64,000 nt of DNA, taken from Actinomycetes bacterium (GTDB taxonomy: Bacteria; Actinomycetota; Thermoleophilia; Gaiellales; F1-60-MAGs149). The stretch's first letter is position 1; every line of letters starts with the position of its first letter. This document shows, one piece after another, positions 1 through 9,774 of the stretch. Location of the stretch: positions 1 through 64,000 of the forward strand of contig JANYCN010000042.1 of NCBI GenBank assembly GCA_025360225.1. The letters are read 5' to 3'. Under the pieces are notes generated by a model that saw only the letters and a list, made by a program, of their open reading frames with translations, did not search any database and was not told the DNA's origin. Made by a program: the position numbers and the translations under genes.

Positions 1-1
1 C

Positions 2-106
2 GAAGAGGTAATGGCAAAGCTCTTTTCCAGAAGGGTCGTGACGCGGCTCAAGAGCGAAGCGAACCCCGATGAACTAGAGGAAAAGAAGGCCATACGTGAA
101 GACTAG
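2..106 (+). CDS. C-terminal end of an unidentified protein (5' end outside window)
   Basis: An open frame enters from the left edge and runs 34 codons to a TAG at 104-106. The visible tail is highly charged, with the residues KLFSRRVVTRLKSE followed by an acidic and lysine-rich end (NPDELEEKKAIRED), typical of a helical cytoplasmic C terminus. The codons are less GC-rich than those of the genes to the right. No family can be named from so short a tail. About 120 bases of noncoding DNA separate it from the end of the convergent membrane-protein gene, and nothing recognisable was seen in them. Confidence 0.45.
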   Translation, partial: EEVMAKLFSRRVVTRLKSEANPDELEEKKAIRED

Positions 107-224
107 TACCCCTAATCACCGGTGTCAAGTATACAATCACCCCCGGATCCGGTCGTACGTCGTAGACAGCAAGGTCGTGCTTCTTCGTCGTTGGCGGAGC
201 CTCGTCGAGCCCGACCTTGCCGGC

Positions 225-647
225 TCAAAGCATCCGCGGGCCAAGACGAACGGCGAGCCCGCCAAGGATCAACACGAAGCCAACGACGAACCCGGCAGCG
301 AGACATTGCGCGCCTCGCGGGAAGGTCTCGGGATCGCTGTTGCGCCCCAATCGACTCCAATCGAGCCCAACGGTCACACCAGAGAACGCGCATCCACACG
401 TAAGCACGATGAACCCGACCTGGATGAACGCTCGGCTGTTATGCCGCTCGGCCAGCTGACCGCCGTAGAGCACAACGAGGAACGCCAGCACGCCGAGAGT
501 CAGGAATCCGATCTGCGCGGCCCCGTGCGGCCGCAGACGCCACTCCTGATGCACGACCGCAGCGGCGAACCCAAAGAGGAAGGTCAGCAAGAGGACAAGC
601 TCTATCCAAGGCCGCCGCAGAACCAGGTTGGTGAACCACTCGCTCAC
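225..647 (-). CDS. Small integral membrane protein, function unknown
   Basis: The 140-residue product has about four hydrophobic segments, roughly residues 14-33, 42-62, 73-93 and 115-134, separated by short charged loops, so it should be a polytopic inner-membrane protein. No catalytic or transport motif is recognisable. The ATG at 647 lies 56 bases from the GTG of the divergent response-regulator gene at 704, so the two probably share a promoter region. That arrangement makes a link to the two-component system possible but unproven. The reading frame is supported by the clear hydrophobic periodicity; the overlapping plus-strand frame is low-complexity and hydrophilic and looks like a shadow. 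Confidence 0.6.
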   Translation of the reverse strand: MSEWFTNLVLRRPWIELVLLLTFLFGFAAAVVHQEWRLRPHGAAQIGFLTLGVLAFLVVLYGGQLAERHNSRAFIQVGFIVLTCGCAFSGVTVGLDWSRLGRNSDPETFPRGAQCLAAGFVVGFVLILGGLAVRLGPRML

Positions 648-703
648 GGCCAGTCATCCTCCCCGATGGGCTCCGTCCCCTGCCCGCCGTAGAATCCCAA
701 CCC

Positions 704-1327
704 GTGGCTGAAGAGATCACCGTTCTCATCACCGACGACCACGAAGTCGTCCGCGAGGGCCTGCGGCTGTCGCTGCTTCGCTCGCCGCACATCCGCATCG
801 TGGGCGAGGCACCCGACGGCGAAACCGCGATCTCGCTCGCCGAACGGCGCCGGCCGAACGTCGTGATCATGGATCTCCGCATGCCCGGAATGGACGGGAT
901 CGAAGCGACCGAGGAGATCCTCAAGCGCGTCCCGGAAACCGCGGTGCTCATCTTCACCGCGTACAGCGAGCGCGCCCTGCTCACGCGCAGCCTCGAGTCC
1001 GGCGCGCGGGGTTACATCCTCAAGGAGGCGCCGCACGAGACGCTGCTGCGCGCGATCGAGAAGGTCGCAAACGGCGACACGTTCGTCGACCAGGCGCTGA
1101 TGCCGGCGTTCGTCCAGGGCAAGGACGGCAACGACTCGCTCACCCCGCGCGAGCGCGAGATCCTGCAACTGCTCGCCGACGGCATGTCCAATGCGGACGC
1201 CGCAGGCCGGCTCTTCATCAGCCAGGAGACGGTCAAGAGCCACGTCCGGCACATCCTCGTGAAGCTCGAAGCGGACACGCGCACGCAGGCGGTCGCGATC
1301 GCGCTCCGCGAGGCGATCATCGACTGA
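704..1327 (+). CDS. NarL/FixJ-family response regulator
   Basis: The 207-residue protein has an N-terminal receiver domain (residues about 5-120) and a C-terminal LuxR-type helix-turn-helix (about 143-200, starting LTPREREILQLLADG). The acidic pocket is D11/D12, the phosphoacceptor is D57 in VVIMDLRMPG, and the conserved lysine lies in GYILKEA. By family it binds DNA as a phosphorylated dimer. The GTG at 704 gives a compact receiver start (MAEEITVLITDDHE). The histidine kinase begins 28 bases downstream, so this is very likely its cognate regulator. The target genes are not evident; the divergent membrane protein is one candidate. Confidence 0.93.
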   Translation: MAEEITVLITDDHEVVREGLRLSLLRSPHIRIVGEAPDGETAISLAERRRPNVVIMDLRMPGMDGIEATEEILKRVPETAVLIFTAYSERALLTRSLESGARGYILKEAPHETLLRAIEKVANGDTFVDQALMPAFVQGKDGNDSLTPREREILQLLADGMSNADAAGRLFISQETVKSHVRHILVKLEADTRTQAVAIALREAIID

Positions 1328-1355
1328 CGAGCGGGAACGGGGGACGGACGAAACG

Positions 1356-2648
1356 ATGCCTGCCTGGCTGCTCTTTGCCGTCTCCCTCGCCATGGGTATC
1401 CCCGTGGCGTGGACGATCGTCCAGGGACGCGCGCGGACGCGCCTCGAGCGCGCGCGCCACTTCGAGCGTGAGCTCGCGAGCGAGCTGCTCGCGCAGGCGT
1501 CGGGCCTCGACCGTCTCGTGGCGGTGCTTGGCGACCTTGCGGACGGCCTCGACGGTGACCGCGTGCTCGTCCAGGCCGCGACCGAGGCGCCGCGACTGCT
1601 CGGTGCAGACGCAGCGGTCCTGCTCTGCGCGACGGGCGACGGCATGCTCCGCCCCCATCCCAACCTCCGCCAGCCGGCCATCAGGAACCTGGTGGTCGCG
1701 GATCCCGACGACGCCGAGCGCGTGGTTGCGAAGGCGCTCGGCGTGTCCGTCGCCCACGCGACGCCGTTGGCGGGTCACGGCGAGCTGATCGGCGTGATCG
1801 TCGTGTGCCGAGGCGACACCGCGGACGCCCCCGCACGCCCGTTCTCACCCGCCGAGCTAGCCCAGCTCCGGGTGCTCGCGGACTTCGCCTCGCGGGCGAC
1901 GCAGAACGCCCGCCTGCATGCAGGCCTCGAGCGTCTAAAGGACGAGGCGGAGGCGCGCGAGCGAGAGCGCGCTCGTCTCTCGGACGAGCTCGCGACCGCA
2001 GAGCAGTCTGAGCGCCGTCGGCTGGCGATGCTGCTGCACGACGGGCCGCAGCAGACGATCACCTCCGCCTCGCTGCTGCTCGACGCGTGCATGGACGCAA
2101 TCGCCGCGGGTGACCCGGACGACGTGCATCGCATGCTCGGCATCGCGCGCCAGCGCAACCGCGAGGCGGTGCGAGACCTCCGCGAGCTCTCGTTCACGCT
2201 CGAACCGGCAGCGCTTCGGGAGGAGGGACTGGGGGCGGCGCTCGCTCCGTTGTGCGAGCGCCTCGGCGACGCACACTCGGTGCAGTTCACGATCGCCCTT
2301 GACGCTGCCGAGTCGCTTGAGCCGGCGCGAAAGACCTTCGTCTACCAGGTGATCCGCGAGGCGATCGCGAACGCCATCAAGCACGCCGCGCCAACGCTGA
2401 TCGCGATCGGCGCGGTACGGGGGGGCGACGGATCCCTGGCCATCACGATCGCCAACGACGGTCGCGGTATCACCCGCGACAAGGCCGCCGACGGGATGAG
2501 CCAGGGCACGGACACCATGCGCGAGCGCGCTGCGACGATCGGCGCGACCGTGGCGTGGGAGGCGGTCGACACCGGCGGGACGTGCGTCAGGATGACGGTT
2601 CCTCGTGACCGGATGGGACTGGTGACACGGCTCGAGCAGGCGGCATAG
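1356..2648 (+). CDS. GAF-domain sensor histidine kinase (HisKA_3, NarX/DesK-like)
   Basis: This 430-residue kinase pairs with the response regulator immediately upstream. It has one N-terminal hydrophobic anchor (residues about 3-23), a GAF-like sensor region (about 50-187), a coiled coil rich in Arg and Glu (about 188-220), and a HisKA_3 dimerisation domain with the phosphorylated histidine at H228 in AMLLHDGPQQ. A HATPase_c domain follows, with N-box residues in REAIANAIKHA and a G-box in NDGRGI. There is no periplasmic sensor domain, so the signal is probably cytoplasmic or membrane-derived; the GAF ligand cannot be told from the sequence. Its 3' end overlaps the convergent lgt gene by 62 bases. 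Confidence 0.9.
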   Translation: MPAWLLFAVSLAMGIPVAWTIVQGRARTRLERARHFERELASELLAQASGLDRLVAVLGDLADGLDGDRVLVQAATEAPRLLGADAAVLLCATGDGMLRPHPNLRQPAIRNLVVADPDDAERVVAKALGVSVAHATPLAGHGELIGVIVVCRGDTADAPARPFSPAELAQLRVLADFASRATQNARLHAGLERLKDEAEARERERARLSDELATAEQSERRRLAMLLHDGPQQTITSASLLLDACMDAIAAGDPDDVHRMLGIARQRNREAVRDLRELSFTLEPAALREEGLGAALAPLCERLGDAHSVQFTIALDAAESLEPARKTFVYQVIREAIANAIKHAAPTLIAIGAVRGGDGSLAITIANDGRGITRDKAADGMSQGTDTMRERAATIGATVAWEAVDTGGTCVRMTVPRDRMGLVTRLEQAA

Positions 2649-3540
2649 CTCGCGCCCGCAGGCCCCGGAGAAACCAGGCCGTGCCGACGACGAACACGGT
2701 CGCGAACAGCCACTGGTTGATCCGCACGCCGGCGACGTGGTTCGCCGGGTCAACCCGCATTCCCTCGATGAAGAAGCGGCCGAACGAGTACGCCATCAGG
2801 TACGCGCCGAAGATCGTTCCCGCCGGCAATCGCGTCCACATGGCGCGGATCAAACGGTACAGGAACAGCACGACGAGCAGGTTCCAGAGCGACTCATAGA
2901 GGAACGTCGGGTGGAACGTGGCGCTCGACGCGTACTGCGCCGGACGGTTTGCGGGAGCGATCTCGACGGCCCACGGCAGCGTGCTCGGCCCGCCGAACAG
3001 CTCCTGGTTCGCCCAGTTTCCCCACCGCCCGAGCGACTGGGCAGCAATCAGGCCGGGCGCGATGCAGTCGATCACGACCGGGAGCGGGAGCGCCGCTCGG
3101 CGCGCACCGATGTACGCCCCGAGCACGCCACCGGCGACGACGCCGGGAAGGCCAAGCCCGCCGTGCCAGAGCTGTGGGATCTCCAGCAGGTGTCCGTCGA
3201 AGCGGCCCCAGTCGGTCGCCACGTGGTAGAGGCGCGCTCCGATCACGCCAGCGGGAACGGCCCACGCAGCGACGGTGTACACGCGCTCGCCGTCGAGGCC
3301 ACGGCGCGCGAGCTCGTGCTTCATCAGGCGGCCGCCGAGCAGCACGCCGAGCGCGAGCAGCGTCCCGTACCAGCGCAGGTTGAGGCCACCGATCTGGGTG
3401 ATCAGCGGCGAGGACGGGCTCGGGATGGAGAGGAAGGGAAGCAGGATCGGCAGAGGGAGCGGCGAGCGCGGGCCGTGAGTCGAGGACGAACACCGTCGGC
3501 CTCGGCCCGCTGTACGGTCGGCGGCGCGGCAGAGCGCCAC
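2587..3540 (-). CDS. lgt: Prolipoprotein diacylglyceryl transferase
   Basis: Lgt transfers diacylglycerol from phosphatidylglycerol to the lipobox cysteine of prelipoproteins in the membrane. Signature segments are present in order: IPSPSSPLI near the N terminus, LRWYG, GARLYHV, HGGLGLPG, the hallmark RWGNWANQE, and PTFLYES. The protein is multi-spanning. The start is uncertain. Homology begins around LPILLPFLSIPSP, so the GTG at 3540 used here leaves about 20 poorly conserved N-terminal residues; a CTG near 3448 would fit the family length of about 270-285 residues better, and an ATG at 3639 would add an unlikely Arg-rich leader. A lipoprotein substrate (the cupredoxin) is encoded at 9.3 kb. 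Confidence 0.9.
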   Translation of the reverse strand: MALCRAADRTAGRGRRCSSSTHGPRSPLPLPILLPFLSIPSPSSPLITQIGGLNLRWYGTLLALGVLLGGRLMKHELARRGLDGERVYTVAAWAVPAGVIGARLYHVATDWGRFDGHLLEIPQLWHGGLGLPGVVAGGVLGAYIGARRAALPLPVVIDCIAPGLIAAQSLGRWGNWANQELFGGPSTLPWAVEIAPANRPAQYASSATFHPTFLYESLWNLLVVLFLYRLIRAMWTRLPAGTIFGAYLMAYSFGRFFIEGMRVDPANHVAGVRINQWLFATVFVVGTAWFLRGLRARAMPPARAVSPVPSGHEEPSS

Positions 3541-3691
3541 GAGCCCGGTCGCAGTGTACGCCCTCGGCGAGAGCGACCGCGTTGACTCGACCGATCTGCG
3601 TCGACGATCTCGCGTCTGCTCGACTCTCTCACCGCGCATCGCTCACCGATCCCACACCACCGATCCGGCGCGGGCCGGTTACCCTGGAAGG

Positions 3692-4660
3692 GTGCTGACG
3701 TGTCGATCGCTCGCATTCGTGCTCCTCGCCCTCGCTGCGCCGAGCCTCGCCGTCGCCGACCCCGGCGTGGCGCGGGTGCTCTCCCCCGCCGGACTGGTCG
3801 TCGTGGCCGCGCCGGCGCAGGCGGGCTGGGCTTTCCCCGATGGCGGCGCGCTCGTGCAGGTCGCCGACGTCGTCGAGTCCGCTCGGAGCGTCGAGCTTTT
3901 CGGTGTCTCGCTCCTCGGCGGGCGCCTGGTCCTTGGTCACGTCACCGTCGGTGACGGGGCGCGAGTCGACAACGCGATGCTGGATGGCAGGGCGATCGCC
4001 GTGATGCCGAACAGCGTCGTCGCGATCGCGGGCGCCGGCTGGGCAATCGTCGACCAGCAGGCGGTGATCCCGCTCAACGCAGGAGCGATCCGCCACACAA
4101 GGGTATCCTTAAGGCTTCACTTGACCGTTAGCATATCGGGCGCTCCTGCCGGAACGGAGATCCTGGTCGGCTACAGCGCGGACGCGGCCGCAACGAGGTT
4201 GACGGGCGCGGCTCGGGAGATCCCCGCCACGCTCGTGCCGATCTACCGTGCCGCCGCACGCCGTTACGGCATCGCCTGGTCGGTGCTCGCGGCGATCAAC
4301 CGCGTCGAGACGTCGTTCGGACGAAACCTGTCGACGTCGAGCGCTGGCGCGATCGGCTGGATGCAGTTCATGCCGGCGACCTGGCGAGCCTACGGCGTTG
4401 ACGGGAACGGCGATGGACGTACCGACCCGTACGACCCGACGGACGCGATCTACTCCGCCGCCGCGCTGCTCGCGGCCAACGGCGCGCGACACGATCTGCA
4501 CTCGGCGATCTGGCTGTACAACCACTCGGAGCGGTACGTGACGACCGTGCTCGCGCTCGCCCGCTCCTACGCCAACGGCGACGCAACGCCGGCCGCGATC
4601 GGTGACGCTGCGGCCCTCGACGACAACGGCGCCACGTTCTCCCCGATCACGCTCTGGTAG
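3692..4660 (+). CDS. Secreted lytic transglycosylase (SLT domain)
   Basis: The protein is about 322 residues from the GTG at 3692. It begins with a signal peptide (hydrophobic stretch to about residue 21, cleavage after AVA), then a poorly defined 150-residue region, then a lysozyme-like transglycosylase domain (about 178-295). The catalytic glutamate should be E206 in INRVETSFG; GAIGWMQFMPATW and the Asp-rich DGNGDGRTDPYDPTDAI loop are typical of MltB/SLT enzymes. It should cut peptidoglycan glycosidic bonds outside the membrane. The upstream in-frame ATG at 3554 would put an implausible hydrophilic leader before the signal peptide. It diverges from lgt, so promoters for both should lie in about 3541-3691. 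Confidence 0.85.
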   Translation: MLTCRSLAFVLLALAAPSLAVADPGVARVLSPAGLVVVAAPAQAGWAFPDGGALVQVADVVESARSVELFGVSLLGGRLVLGHVTVGDGARVDNAMLDGRAIAVMPNSVVAIAGAGWAIVDQQAVIPLNAGAIRHTRVSLRLHLTVSISGAPAGTEILVGYSADAAATRLTGAAREIPATLVPIYRAAARRYGIAWSVLAAINRVETSFGRNLSTSSAGAIGWMQFMPATWRAYGVDGNGDGRTDPYDPTDAIYSAAALLAANGARHDLHSAIWLYNHSERYVTTVLALARSYANGDATPAAIGDAAALDDNGATFSPITLW

Positions 4661-4710
4661 GCGCCGATGAGAGGGGTCGCTCCGTCAGGGCCATGACGTA
4701 GGCTGCACCG

Positions 4711-6663
4711 ATGGCGGCGGCTGACCAGTACGGAGCGGACCAGATCCAGGTCCTCGAGGGTCTCGAGCCAGTGCGCAAGCGCCCCGGCATGTACATCGGC
4801 GGCACGACAGCTCGCTCCCTGCACCAGCTCGTCTGGGAGGTCGTGGACAACGCCGTCGACGAGGCCCTTGCCGGCCACTGCACCGAGATCGTCGTGGAGG
4901 TCGAGCCGGACGGCGTGATCTGCGTGCAGGACAACGGGCGCGGCATCCCCGTCGGAATCCAGCGCGAGACGGGCGTGTCGGCACTCGAGCTGGTGTTCAC
5001 GCGGCTTCACGCAGGCGGGAAGTTCGGCGCCGGCGGCTACAAGGTGTCCGGTGGCCTGCACGGCGTTGGCGCGTCCGTGACGAACGCGCTGTCACGGTGG
5101 CTCGAGGTCGAGGTCAGGCGCGAGGGCTACGTGCACACGCAGCGCTATGAGCGTGGCCACGTCATCACTCCGGTCACCCGTGGTGCCGCATCACCGCGTG
5201 GCGCAGGAACGGGAACCACCGTCCGCTGGCGCTTCGACGACGAGATCTTCGACCGGGGAGCGCACTACTCCGCCTCCACGATCGGCGCGCGACTGAAAGA
5301 GAAGAGCTACCTCGTCCGCGGCCTCACCTTCCGGTTTCGCCAGCCCGGCGCAACCGAGCAGGTCTTCCGCTCCGAGCGCGGCCTCGCCGACTACGTCCGC
5401 GACCTGAACGCCGAACGAGGCGCGCTTCACGCGACGGTGATCAGCCTCATCGGCGCGGAAGGCACGCCGGTCGAGGTGGCGCTCCAGTGGACGGACGCGG
5501 CAGAGGAGCGGATCTACTCGTTCTGCAACGTCGTCAACACCGTCGACGGCGGCACGCACGTCTCCGGACTGCGCCGAGCCCTCACCCGCGGGCTGAACGG
5601 ACACGCCCAGGAGACTGGCCGGCTGAAACGCGACCGAGGCGAGTCACTCGACCCACGCGACGTGTTCGACGGGTTGACGGCGGCCGTCTCCGTGATGATC
5701 GAGGAACCGCAGTTCGAGGGCCAGACAAAGGGCCGGCTGAACAACTCCGAGGCACAGGGACTCGTTGCGGCGTTCGTCGGACCCGCGTTCGCCGACTGGC
5801 TGCAGGCGAAGGAGAACGCTCGCGACGCGAAAGCGATCCTCGACCGGATCCTCCTGACGCGCGACATTCGCCTTGCGCAGGGGAAGATCTCAAAGAAGCT
5901 GCGGAACGCGGCGACGTCGATCTTCTCGGACTCGAACCTCCCTGGCAAGCTCGCCGACACGCTTGACAACCCGAACGTGCCGATCAACGACCGCGAGATC
6001 TTCATCGTCGAGGGAGACTCCGCAGGCGGCTCCGCCAAGCAGGCGCGTGACGCAAACACGCAGGCGATCCTCCCGATCCGCGGGAAGATCCTGAACGTGC
6101 TCGGCGCGAAGCCGGGCCGTGCGTTCGAGAACACCGAGGTGGACTCGATCCTCGTCGCGCTCGGCGGACGCAAGGACGCGATCGGCAAGGCGATCGTCGC
6201 GACGCTCGAGCCGCAGAGCCGCCGGTACGGTGCCGTCGTGATCGCCTGCGACGCGGACGCTGACGGCGCCCACATCGCGAACCTCCTGATCACGCTCTTC
6301 CACGAGCTGTTCCCGCGGATCATCGCAGAGGGGCGCCTGTTCCTCGCTCAGCCACCGTTGTTTCGCATCTCTCTTGCCGACGGCACCTACGTGTACGTCA
6401 ACACCGAGGAAGAGCGCGAGCGCGTGCTCCGCGCCCGCCGGCGAACAGGCGAGCACGTGACCCGTTTCAAGGGACTCGGCGAGATGAATCCGGACCAGCT
6501 CCGCGAGACGGTGTTCGACCCGACGACGAGAAGCATCCTGCAGGTCACGCTCGACGACGCAGCGCACGTAGCCGAGACCGTGAAGCTCCTGATGGGCGGC
6601 GACGCCGGGCCACGTCGGACGTGGCTCGAGGAGGCCGCGGCCGACGTGGAGGTCGACGTATGA
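4711..6663 (+). CDS. parE: Type IIA topoisomerase ATPase subunit (ParE, topoisomerase IV B subunit-like)
   Basis: The 650-residue protein has a GHKL ATPase domain ([35 protein letters not shown]), a transducer domain, and a TOPRIM domain with EGDSAGGSA and CDADADGAH as Mg-binding motifs, ending with the PIRGKILNV and [10 protein letters not shown] segments. With the ParC-like partner encoded 4 bases into its 3' end it should form an A2B2 enzyme that passes DNA strands using ATP. Length and partner type match the second topoisomerase of actinobacteria (ParE/ParC in Streptomyces) rather than the main gyrase. Naming it ParE rather than GyrB is inference from the partner's C-terminal domain. Confidence 0.88.
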   Translation: MAAADQYGADQIQVLEGLEPVRKRPGMYIGGTTARSLHQLVWEVVDNAVDEALAGHCTEIVVEVEPDGVICVQDNGRGIPVGIQRETGVSALELVFTRLHAGGKFGAGGYKVSGGLHGVGASVTNALSRWLEVEVRREGYVHTQRYERGHVITPVTRGAASPRGAGTGTTVRWRFDDEIFDRGAHYSASTIGARLKEKSYLVRGLTFRFRQPGATEQVFRSERGLADYVRDLNAERGALHATVISLIGAEGTPVEVALQWTDAAEERIYSFCNVVNTVDGGTHVSGLRRALTRGLNGHAQETGRLKRDRGESLDPRDVFDGLTAAVSVMIEEPQFEGQTKGRLNNSEAQGLVAAFVGPAFADWLQAKENARDAKAILDRILLTRDIRLAQGKISKKLRNAATSIFSDSNLPGKLADTLDNPNVPINDREIFIVEGDSAGGSAKQARDANTQAILPIRGKILNVLGAKPGRAFENTEVDSILVALGGRKDAIGKAIVATLEPQSRRYGAVVIACDADADGAHIANLLITLFHELFPRIIAEGRLFLAQPPLFRISLADGTYVYVNTEEERERVLRARRRTGEHVTRFKGLGEMNPDQLRETVFDPTTRSILQVTLDDAAHVAETVKLLMGGDAGPRRTWLEEAAADVEVDV

Positions 6664-9173
6664 GCGAGGAGGAGGCGGCCGAGGCGGAGGGCGACCTCGA
6701 CCGGGCGGTCGAGCGTCGCTCCTGGGCTGGCGCAACGGTCGACGTCTCAGAGGCCATGCTCGAGCGAGCGCTGTCGTACGGCATGTACGTGAACAAGGGC
6801 CGAGCGCTGCCCGACGTCCGCGACGGGCTGAAGCCCGTCCAGCGGCGCATCGTCTACTCGATGAACGAGATCGGCGCTCGTGCGGGGCGCCCGTACGTCA
6901 AGTCGGCGACCGTGATCGGACAGGTGATCGGTCACTACCACCCGCACGGCGACGTCGCCGTTTACGACGCGATGGTGCGCCTCGCCCAGGACTTCAACCA
7001 GAACGTCCCGCTCGTCGACGGCCAGGGCAACTGGGGCTCCGTCGGGCCGAAGGAGCACTCCGACCCTGCCGCCGCGTACCGGTACACCGAGGCGCGACTG
7101 ACCCAGGCGGCGTCGGACTGGCTCGCGGACATGCGGCCCGAGATCGTCGAGTACCGCCCTAACTTCACCGAGCGCCGGCAGGAGCCGTTCGTCCTTCCCG
7201 TCTCGTTCCCGAACCTGCTCGTCAACGGGTCGAAGGGGATCGGGTGGTCGATGGCGTGTGAGGTGCCGCCGCACAACCTCGCCGAGGCGTGTGCAGCAGC
7301 CGTCATCCTGGCGCGCAACCCCGAAGCGACGCTCGCTGAGCTGCTCGCGGTCCTGCCCGGCCCGGACTTTCCGACCGGTGGGATCGTCGTCGACCCGGAC
7401 GGGCTCGCCGCCGCCTACGAGCGCGGCAGCGGCACGATCCGGCTGCAGGCGAAGCACCACATCGAGCAGCTGCCCGGCAACCTGCAGGCCGTCGTCGTGA
7501 CGGAGCTGCCGTACGGGGTGTCTCCCGACCAGGTGGTCACCGAGGTGGTTCGCGCCGCGCGCGCGGAGAAGATCACCGACGTCACGGAGATGCCGAAGAA
7601 CCTGTCTGATCGCAACGGGATCCGCGTGCAGGTGCGGTGTAAGCGCGGCGGCAACATCGCCAAGCTCGTTGCCGACCTGGTGCGCCACACGAGCCTCCGC
7701 GTGACGATCGGGATCAACATCACGGTCCTCGTCGACGGCGTCCCGCGCCAGATCGGGCTACGCGAAGCGCTCGATCGGTTCGTCTCGTTCCGCTTCGAGG
7801 TCGTGACCCGTCGGCTCGAGCACGAGCGACGCGAGCTGCTTGCCGACCTTCACCGGCTCGTGGCGCTGCTTTCGGCGCTCGCGAACGTCGAGGACGTGAT
7901 CCGCATCGTGCGCGAGTCCGACGACGACGCCGACGCGCGGGAGCGGCTGAAGGCGGCGCTCACGGTCGTGCTCCATGGAGCGACGGTTCCCGCGCCGATC
8001 GACGACGACCAGGCGCAGGTGATCCTCGACATGCCGATCAAGCGGCTCGCGCGGCTGAACCGGCTACGCCTCGAGGAGGAACGAGCAGCGAAGGGCGCGC
8101 GCGTCGACGAGATCACGCGGACGCTCGACTCCTACGAGGCGCTCCGGGACATCGTCGTGGACGAGCTCGAACGGACAGCGCGCACCCTCGGCGTGGCGAG
8201 GCGGACGATCCTCGCGGGTGAGACGCCAGGCGCCAGCGCGCCGGCGGGTCGTGTTCGCGACCTGCCGGTGATCACGGCGCCGCGCACCGACGTGTGGCTG
8301 TTCGCGACCGCTGCCGGCGCCTGCGCGGCACGGCCTGTCGACGGTCGACTGACCCGCGTGCCGCTCACGCTCGCCGCCGGCGACGTGGTACGAGCGGCGG
8401 TGCGCACCGACACCGACAGCGAGCTGAACGCCTTCACCAGCGACGGGCTGGTTTTCCGTCTGCGCGTTGCTGAGGTGCCGATCGAGAGCCGCCTCACTCG
8501 CGGGACGCGCGCCGTCGCCCTGGCCCGTGGCGCCTCGGTAGCCGGGCTCGTCCCGGTCGCGCCGGAAGGAGGCTTCGTGCTGATCGTGACGGAGCGGGGC
8601 GAGATCAAACGCGCCGACGCCTCCGTATTCGCAGCGTCGCACCAGGGAGGCTCACCAGCCCTGGACGTCCCAGACGGCGACAAGGTCGTCGCCGTCGTCG
8701 CGCACGGCGAGCCCGACGAGATCCTGCTGCACTCCGCCCACGGTAGGACCCTCCGGGTCGAGGCGAGCAAGCTTCGGCCGGTGAAGAGCGCCGCTGCGGG
8801 CGGCGTTGCCGGAATGCGACTCGAGCCGGGAGATCGCGTCGTCGCGGCGGGAGTCGCCGCCGGCAACGCGGTGGTGGTGGCGCACGAGCTCGGACACGTG
8901 AAGGTGGTCGCGCTCGCCGAGTACCCGGTCAAGGGACGGGGAACCGGTGGCGTCCAGTCGGCAACGACGAGCGCTCCACGCCGCGCTCCCGCAGGCCCGG
9001 TCGCCGCGGCGACGACGCTCTCGCCGGGCGCAAGCGCGCTCGCGATCTCCGCCGCTGGCACGATCTCTCGGGTACAGGGCGAGGTGGCGACGCCCGTCGG
9101 GCGAGCGGCCGTATCACGTCCCTTCGTCGCTCTCGCGGTCGGCGACGAGGTCGTGCTCGTCGTCGAAGAATGA
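6660..9173 (+). CDS. parC: Type IIA topoisomerase cleavage subunit (ParC-like)
   Basis: The ATG at 6660 overlaps the parE stop as ATGA, so the two are probably translationally coupled. The 838-residue product has the winged-helix/tower breakage-reunion domain, with [13 protein letters not shown], the GHYHPHGD motif and the active-site tyrosine Y142 in [13 protein letters not shown]-terminal beta-pinwheel follows (from about residue 535). Instead of the canonical GyrA box Q(R/K)RGGKG it has [13 protein letters not shown], which resembles the KGRATGGV motif of Streptomyces ParC and argues against wrapping-type gyrase. It should act with ParE in decatenation and relaxation. The in-frame ATG at 6621 lies inside parE and is disfavoured. 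Confidence 0.88.
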   Translation: MSEEEAAEAEGDLDRAVERRSWAGATVDVSEAMLERALSYGMYVNKGRALPDVRDGLKPVQRRIVYSMNEIGARAGRPYVKSATVIGQVIGHYHPHGDVAVYDAMVRLAQDFNQNVPLVDGQGNWGSVGPKEHSDPAAAYRYTEARLTQAASDWLADMRPEIVEYRPNFTERRQEPFVLPVSFPNLLVNGSKGIGWSMACEVPPHNLAEACAAAVILARNPEATLAELLAVLPGPDFPTGGIVVDPDGLAAAYERGSGTIRLQAKHHIEQLPGNLQAVVVTELPYGVSPDQVVTEVVRAARAEKITDVTEMPKNLSDRNGIRVQVRCKRGGNIAKLVADLVRHTSLRVTIGINITVLVDGVPRQIGLREALDRFVSFRFEVVTRRLEHERRELLADLHRLVALLSALANVEDVIRIVRESDDDADARERLKAALTVVLHGATVPAPIDDDQAQVILDMPIKRLARLNRLRLEEERAAKGARVDEITRTLDSYEALRDIVVDELERTARTLGVARRTILAGETPGASAPAGRVRDLPVITAPRTDVWLFATAAGACAARPVDGRLTRVPLTLAAGDVVRAAVRTDTDSELNAFTSDGLVFRLRVAEVPIESRLTRGTRAVALARGASVAGLVPVAPEGGFVLIVTERGEIKRADASVFAASHQGGSPALDVPDGDKVVAVVAHGEPDEILLHSAHGRTLRVEASKLRPVKSAAAGGVAGMRLEPGDRVVAAGVAAGNAVVVAHELGHVKVVALAEYPVKGRGTGGVQSATTSAPRRAPAGPVAAATTLSPGASALAISAAGTISRVQGEVATPVGRAAVSRPFVALAVGDEVVLVVEE

Positions 9174-9178
9174 CTGAA

Positions 9179-9248
9179 TAATGACAAATATATGACAGGT
9201 CTGTCAGATGTTTGGAAATCTGACAGACCTGTCATATTCTCGTCATTA
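9179..9248. promoter_or_regulatory. Nested palindromic operator-like region upstream of the cupredoxin gene
   Basis: Two copies of TGACAG-NN-CTGTCA occur, at 9193-9206 (centre GT) and 9221-9234 (centre AC). They form a perfect 20-bp inverted repeat, ATATGACAGGTCTGTCAGAT at 9190-9209 against 9218-9237, with an 8-base spacer. A further 7-bp outer dyad (TAATGAC at 9179-9185, GTCATTA at 9242-9248) encloses it. The same core palindrome occurs at 27940-27953. No T-run follows the stem, so a plain terminator for parC is less likely than a tandem operator, though the structure could also form a strong hairpin in RNA. Confidence 0.6.
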
Positions 9249-9303
9249 CTGAGATTTTCGCATCTTTCAGCGGAATCTCGCCCCACCCCAAGGGAGAACT
9301 GAA

Positions 9304-9750
9304 ATGCACGCACGACGTGTGGCTGGCGCATGCGCGCTTGGCCTTCTGACCTTCTCGCTCGCAGCCTGCGGCGGCGCCGATGACACCGCCGCCACAGGGG
9401 CGACCGCGGGCAACGCGCTGGCCGTCACCCTCGGCGGCGCACAGGAGTTCTCGGTCAACCCCGCCAGCTCCACCGTGAAAGCCGGGAAGATCACGTTCAC
9501 CGCAACGAACTCCGGGAAGGTCCTCCACGAGATGATCGTCGTCGCCCTGACGCCCGGCCAGGACCTCGCGTCGATCACCAAGGCCGACGGCTCTGCCAAC
9601 GAGGCGGCCGCAGCCGGAGAGGCAGCCGACATCGAGGCAGGCGTCTCGAAGAGCGTCACGATCGACCTGAAGCCGGGCACCTACGCGCTGATCTGCAACC
9701 AGCCGGGCCACTTCGCTGGTGGAATGAAGACGACGATCACCGTGTCGTAA
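9304..9750 (+). CDS. Cupredoxin-domain lipoprotein
   Basis: The 148-residue precursor has a lipoprotein signal ending LAAC, with the lipidated cysteine C22, followed by a flexible Ala/Thr/Gly linker and a plastocyanin-like domain (about 40-148). The four expected type-1 copper ligands are visible: H75 in VLHEM, then C131, H136 and M141 in CNQPGHFAGGM. It should be an extracytoplasmic, membrane-tethered one-electron carrier. The gene stands alone between parC and a MATE transporter, behind the nested TGACAG palindromes also seen at the redox cluster at 24-30 kb, which hints at co-regulation. A purely copper-binding or structural role cannot be excluded. Confidence 0.88.
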   Translation: MHARRVAGACALGLLTFSLAACGGADDTAATGATAGNALAVTLGGAQEFSVNPASSTVKAGKITFTATNSGKVLHEMIVVALTPGQDLASITKADGSANEAAAAGEAADIEAGVSKSVTIDLKPGTYALICNQPGHFAGGMKTTITVS

Positions 9751-9774
9751 CGATCGACCTGCGAGGCTGCGCGG

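Noticed and set aside
3541-3639. N-terminal extension of Lgt from ATG 3639
   Set aside because: The added residues are Arg/Ser-rich, unlike any Lgt, and the stretch is expected to hold the promoters of lgt and of the divergent transglycosylase.
9190-9237. Rho-independent terminator for the parE-parC operon
   Set aside because: The stem is long and perfect, but no T-run follows on the plus strand, and each arm is itself a TGACAG-NN-CTGTCA palindrome also found at 27.9 kb, so an operator is the better reading. A terminator role is not excluded.
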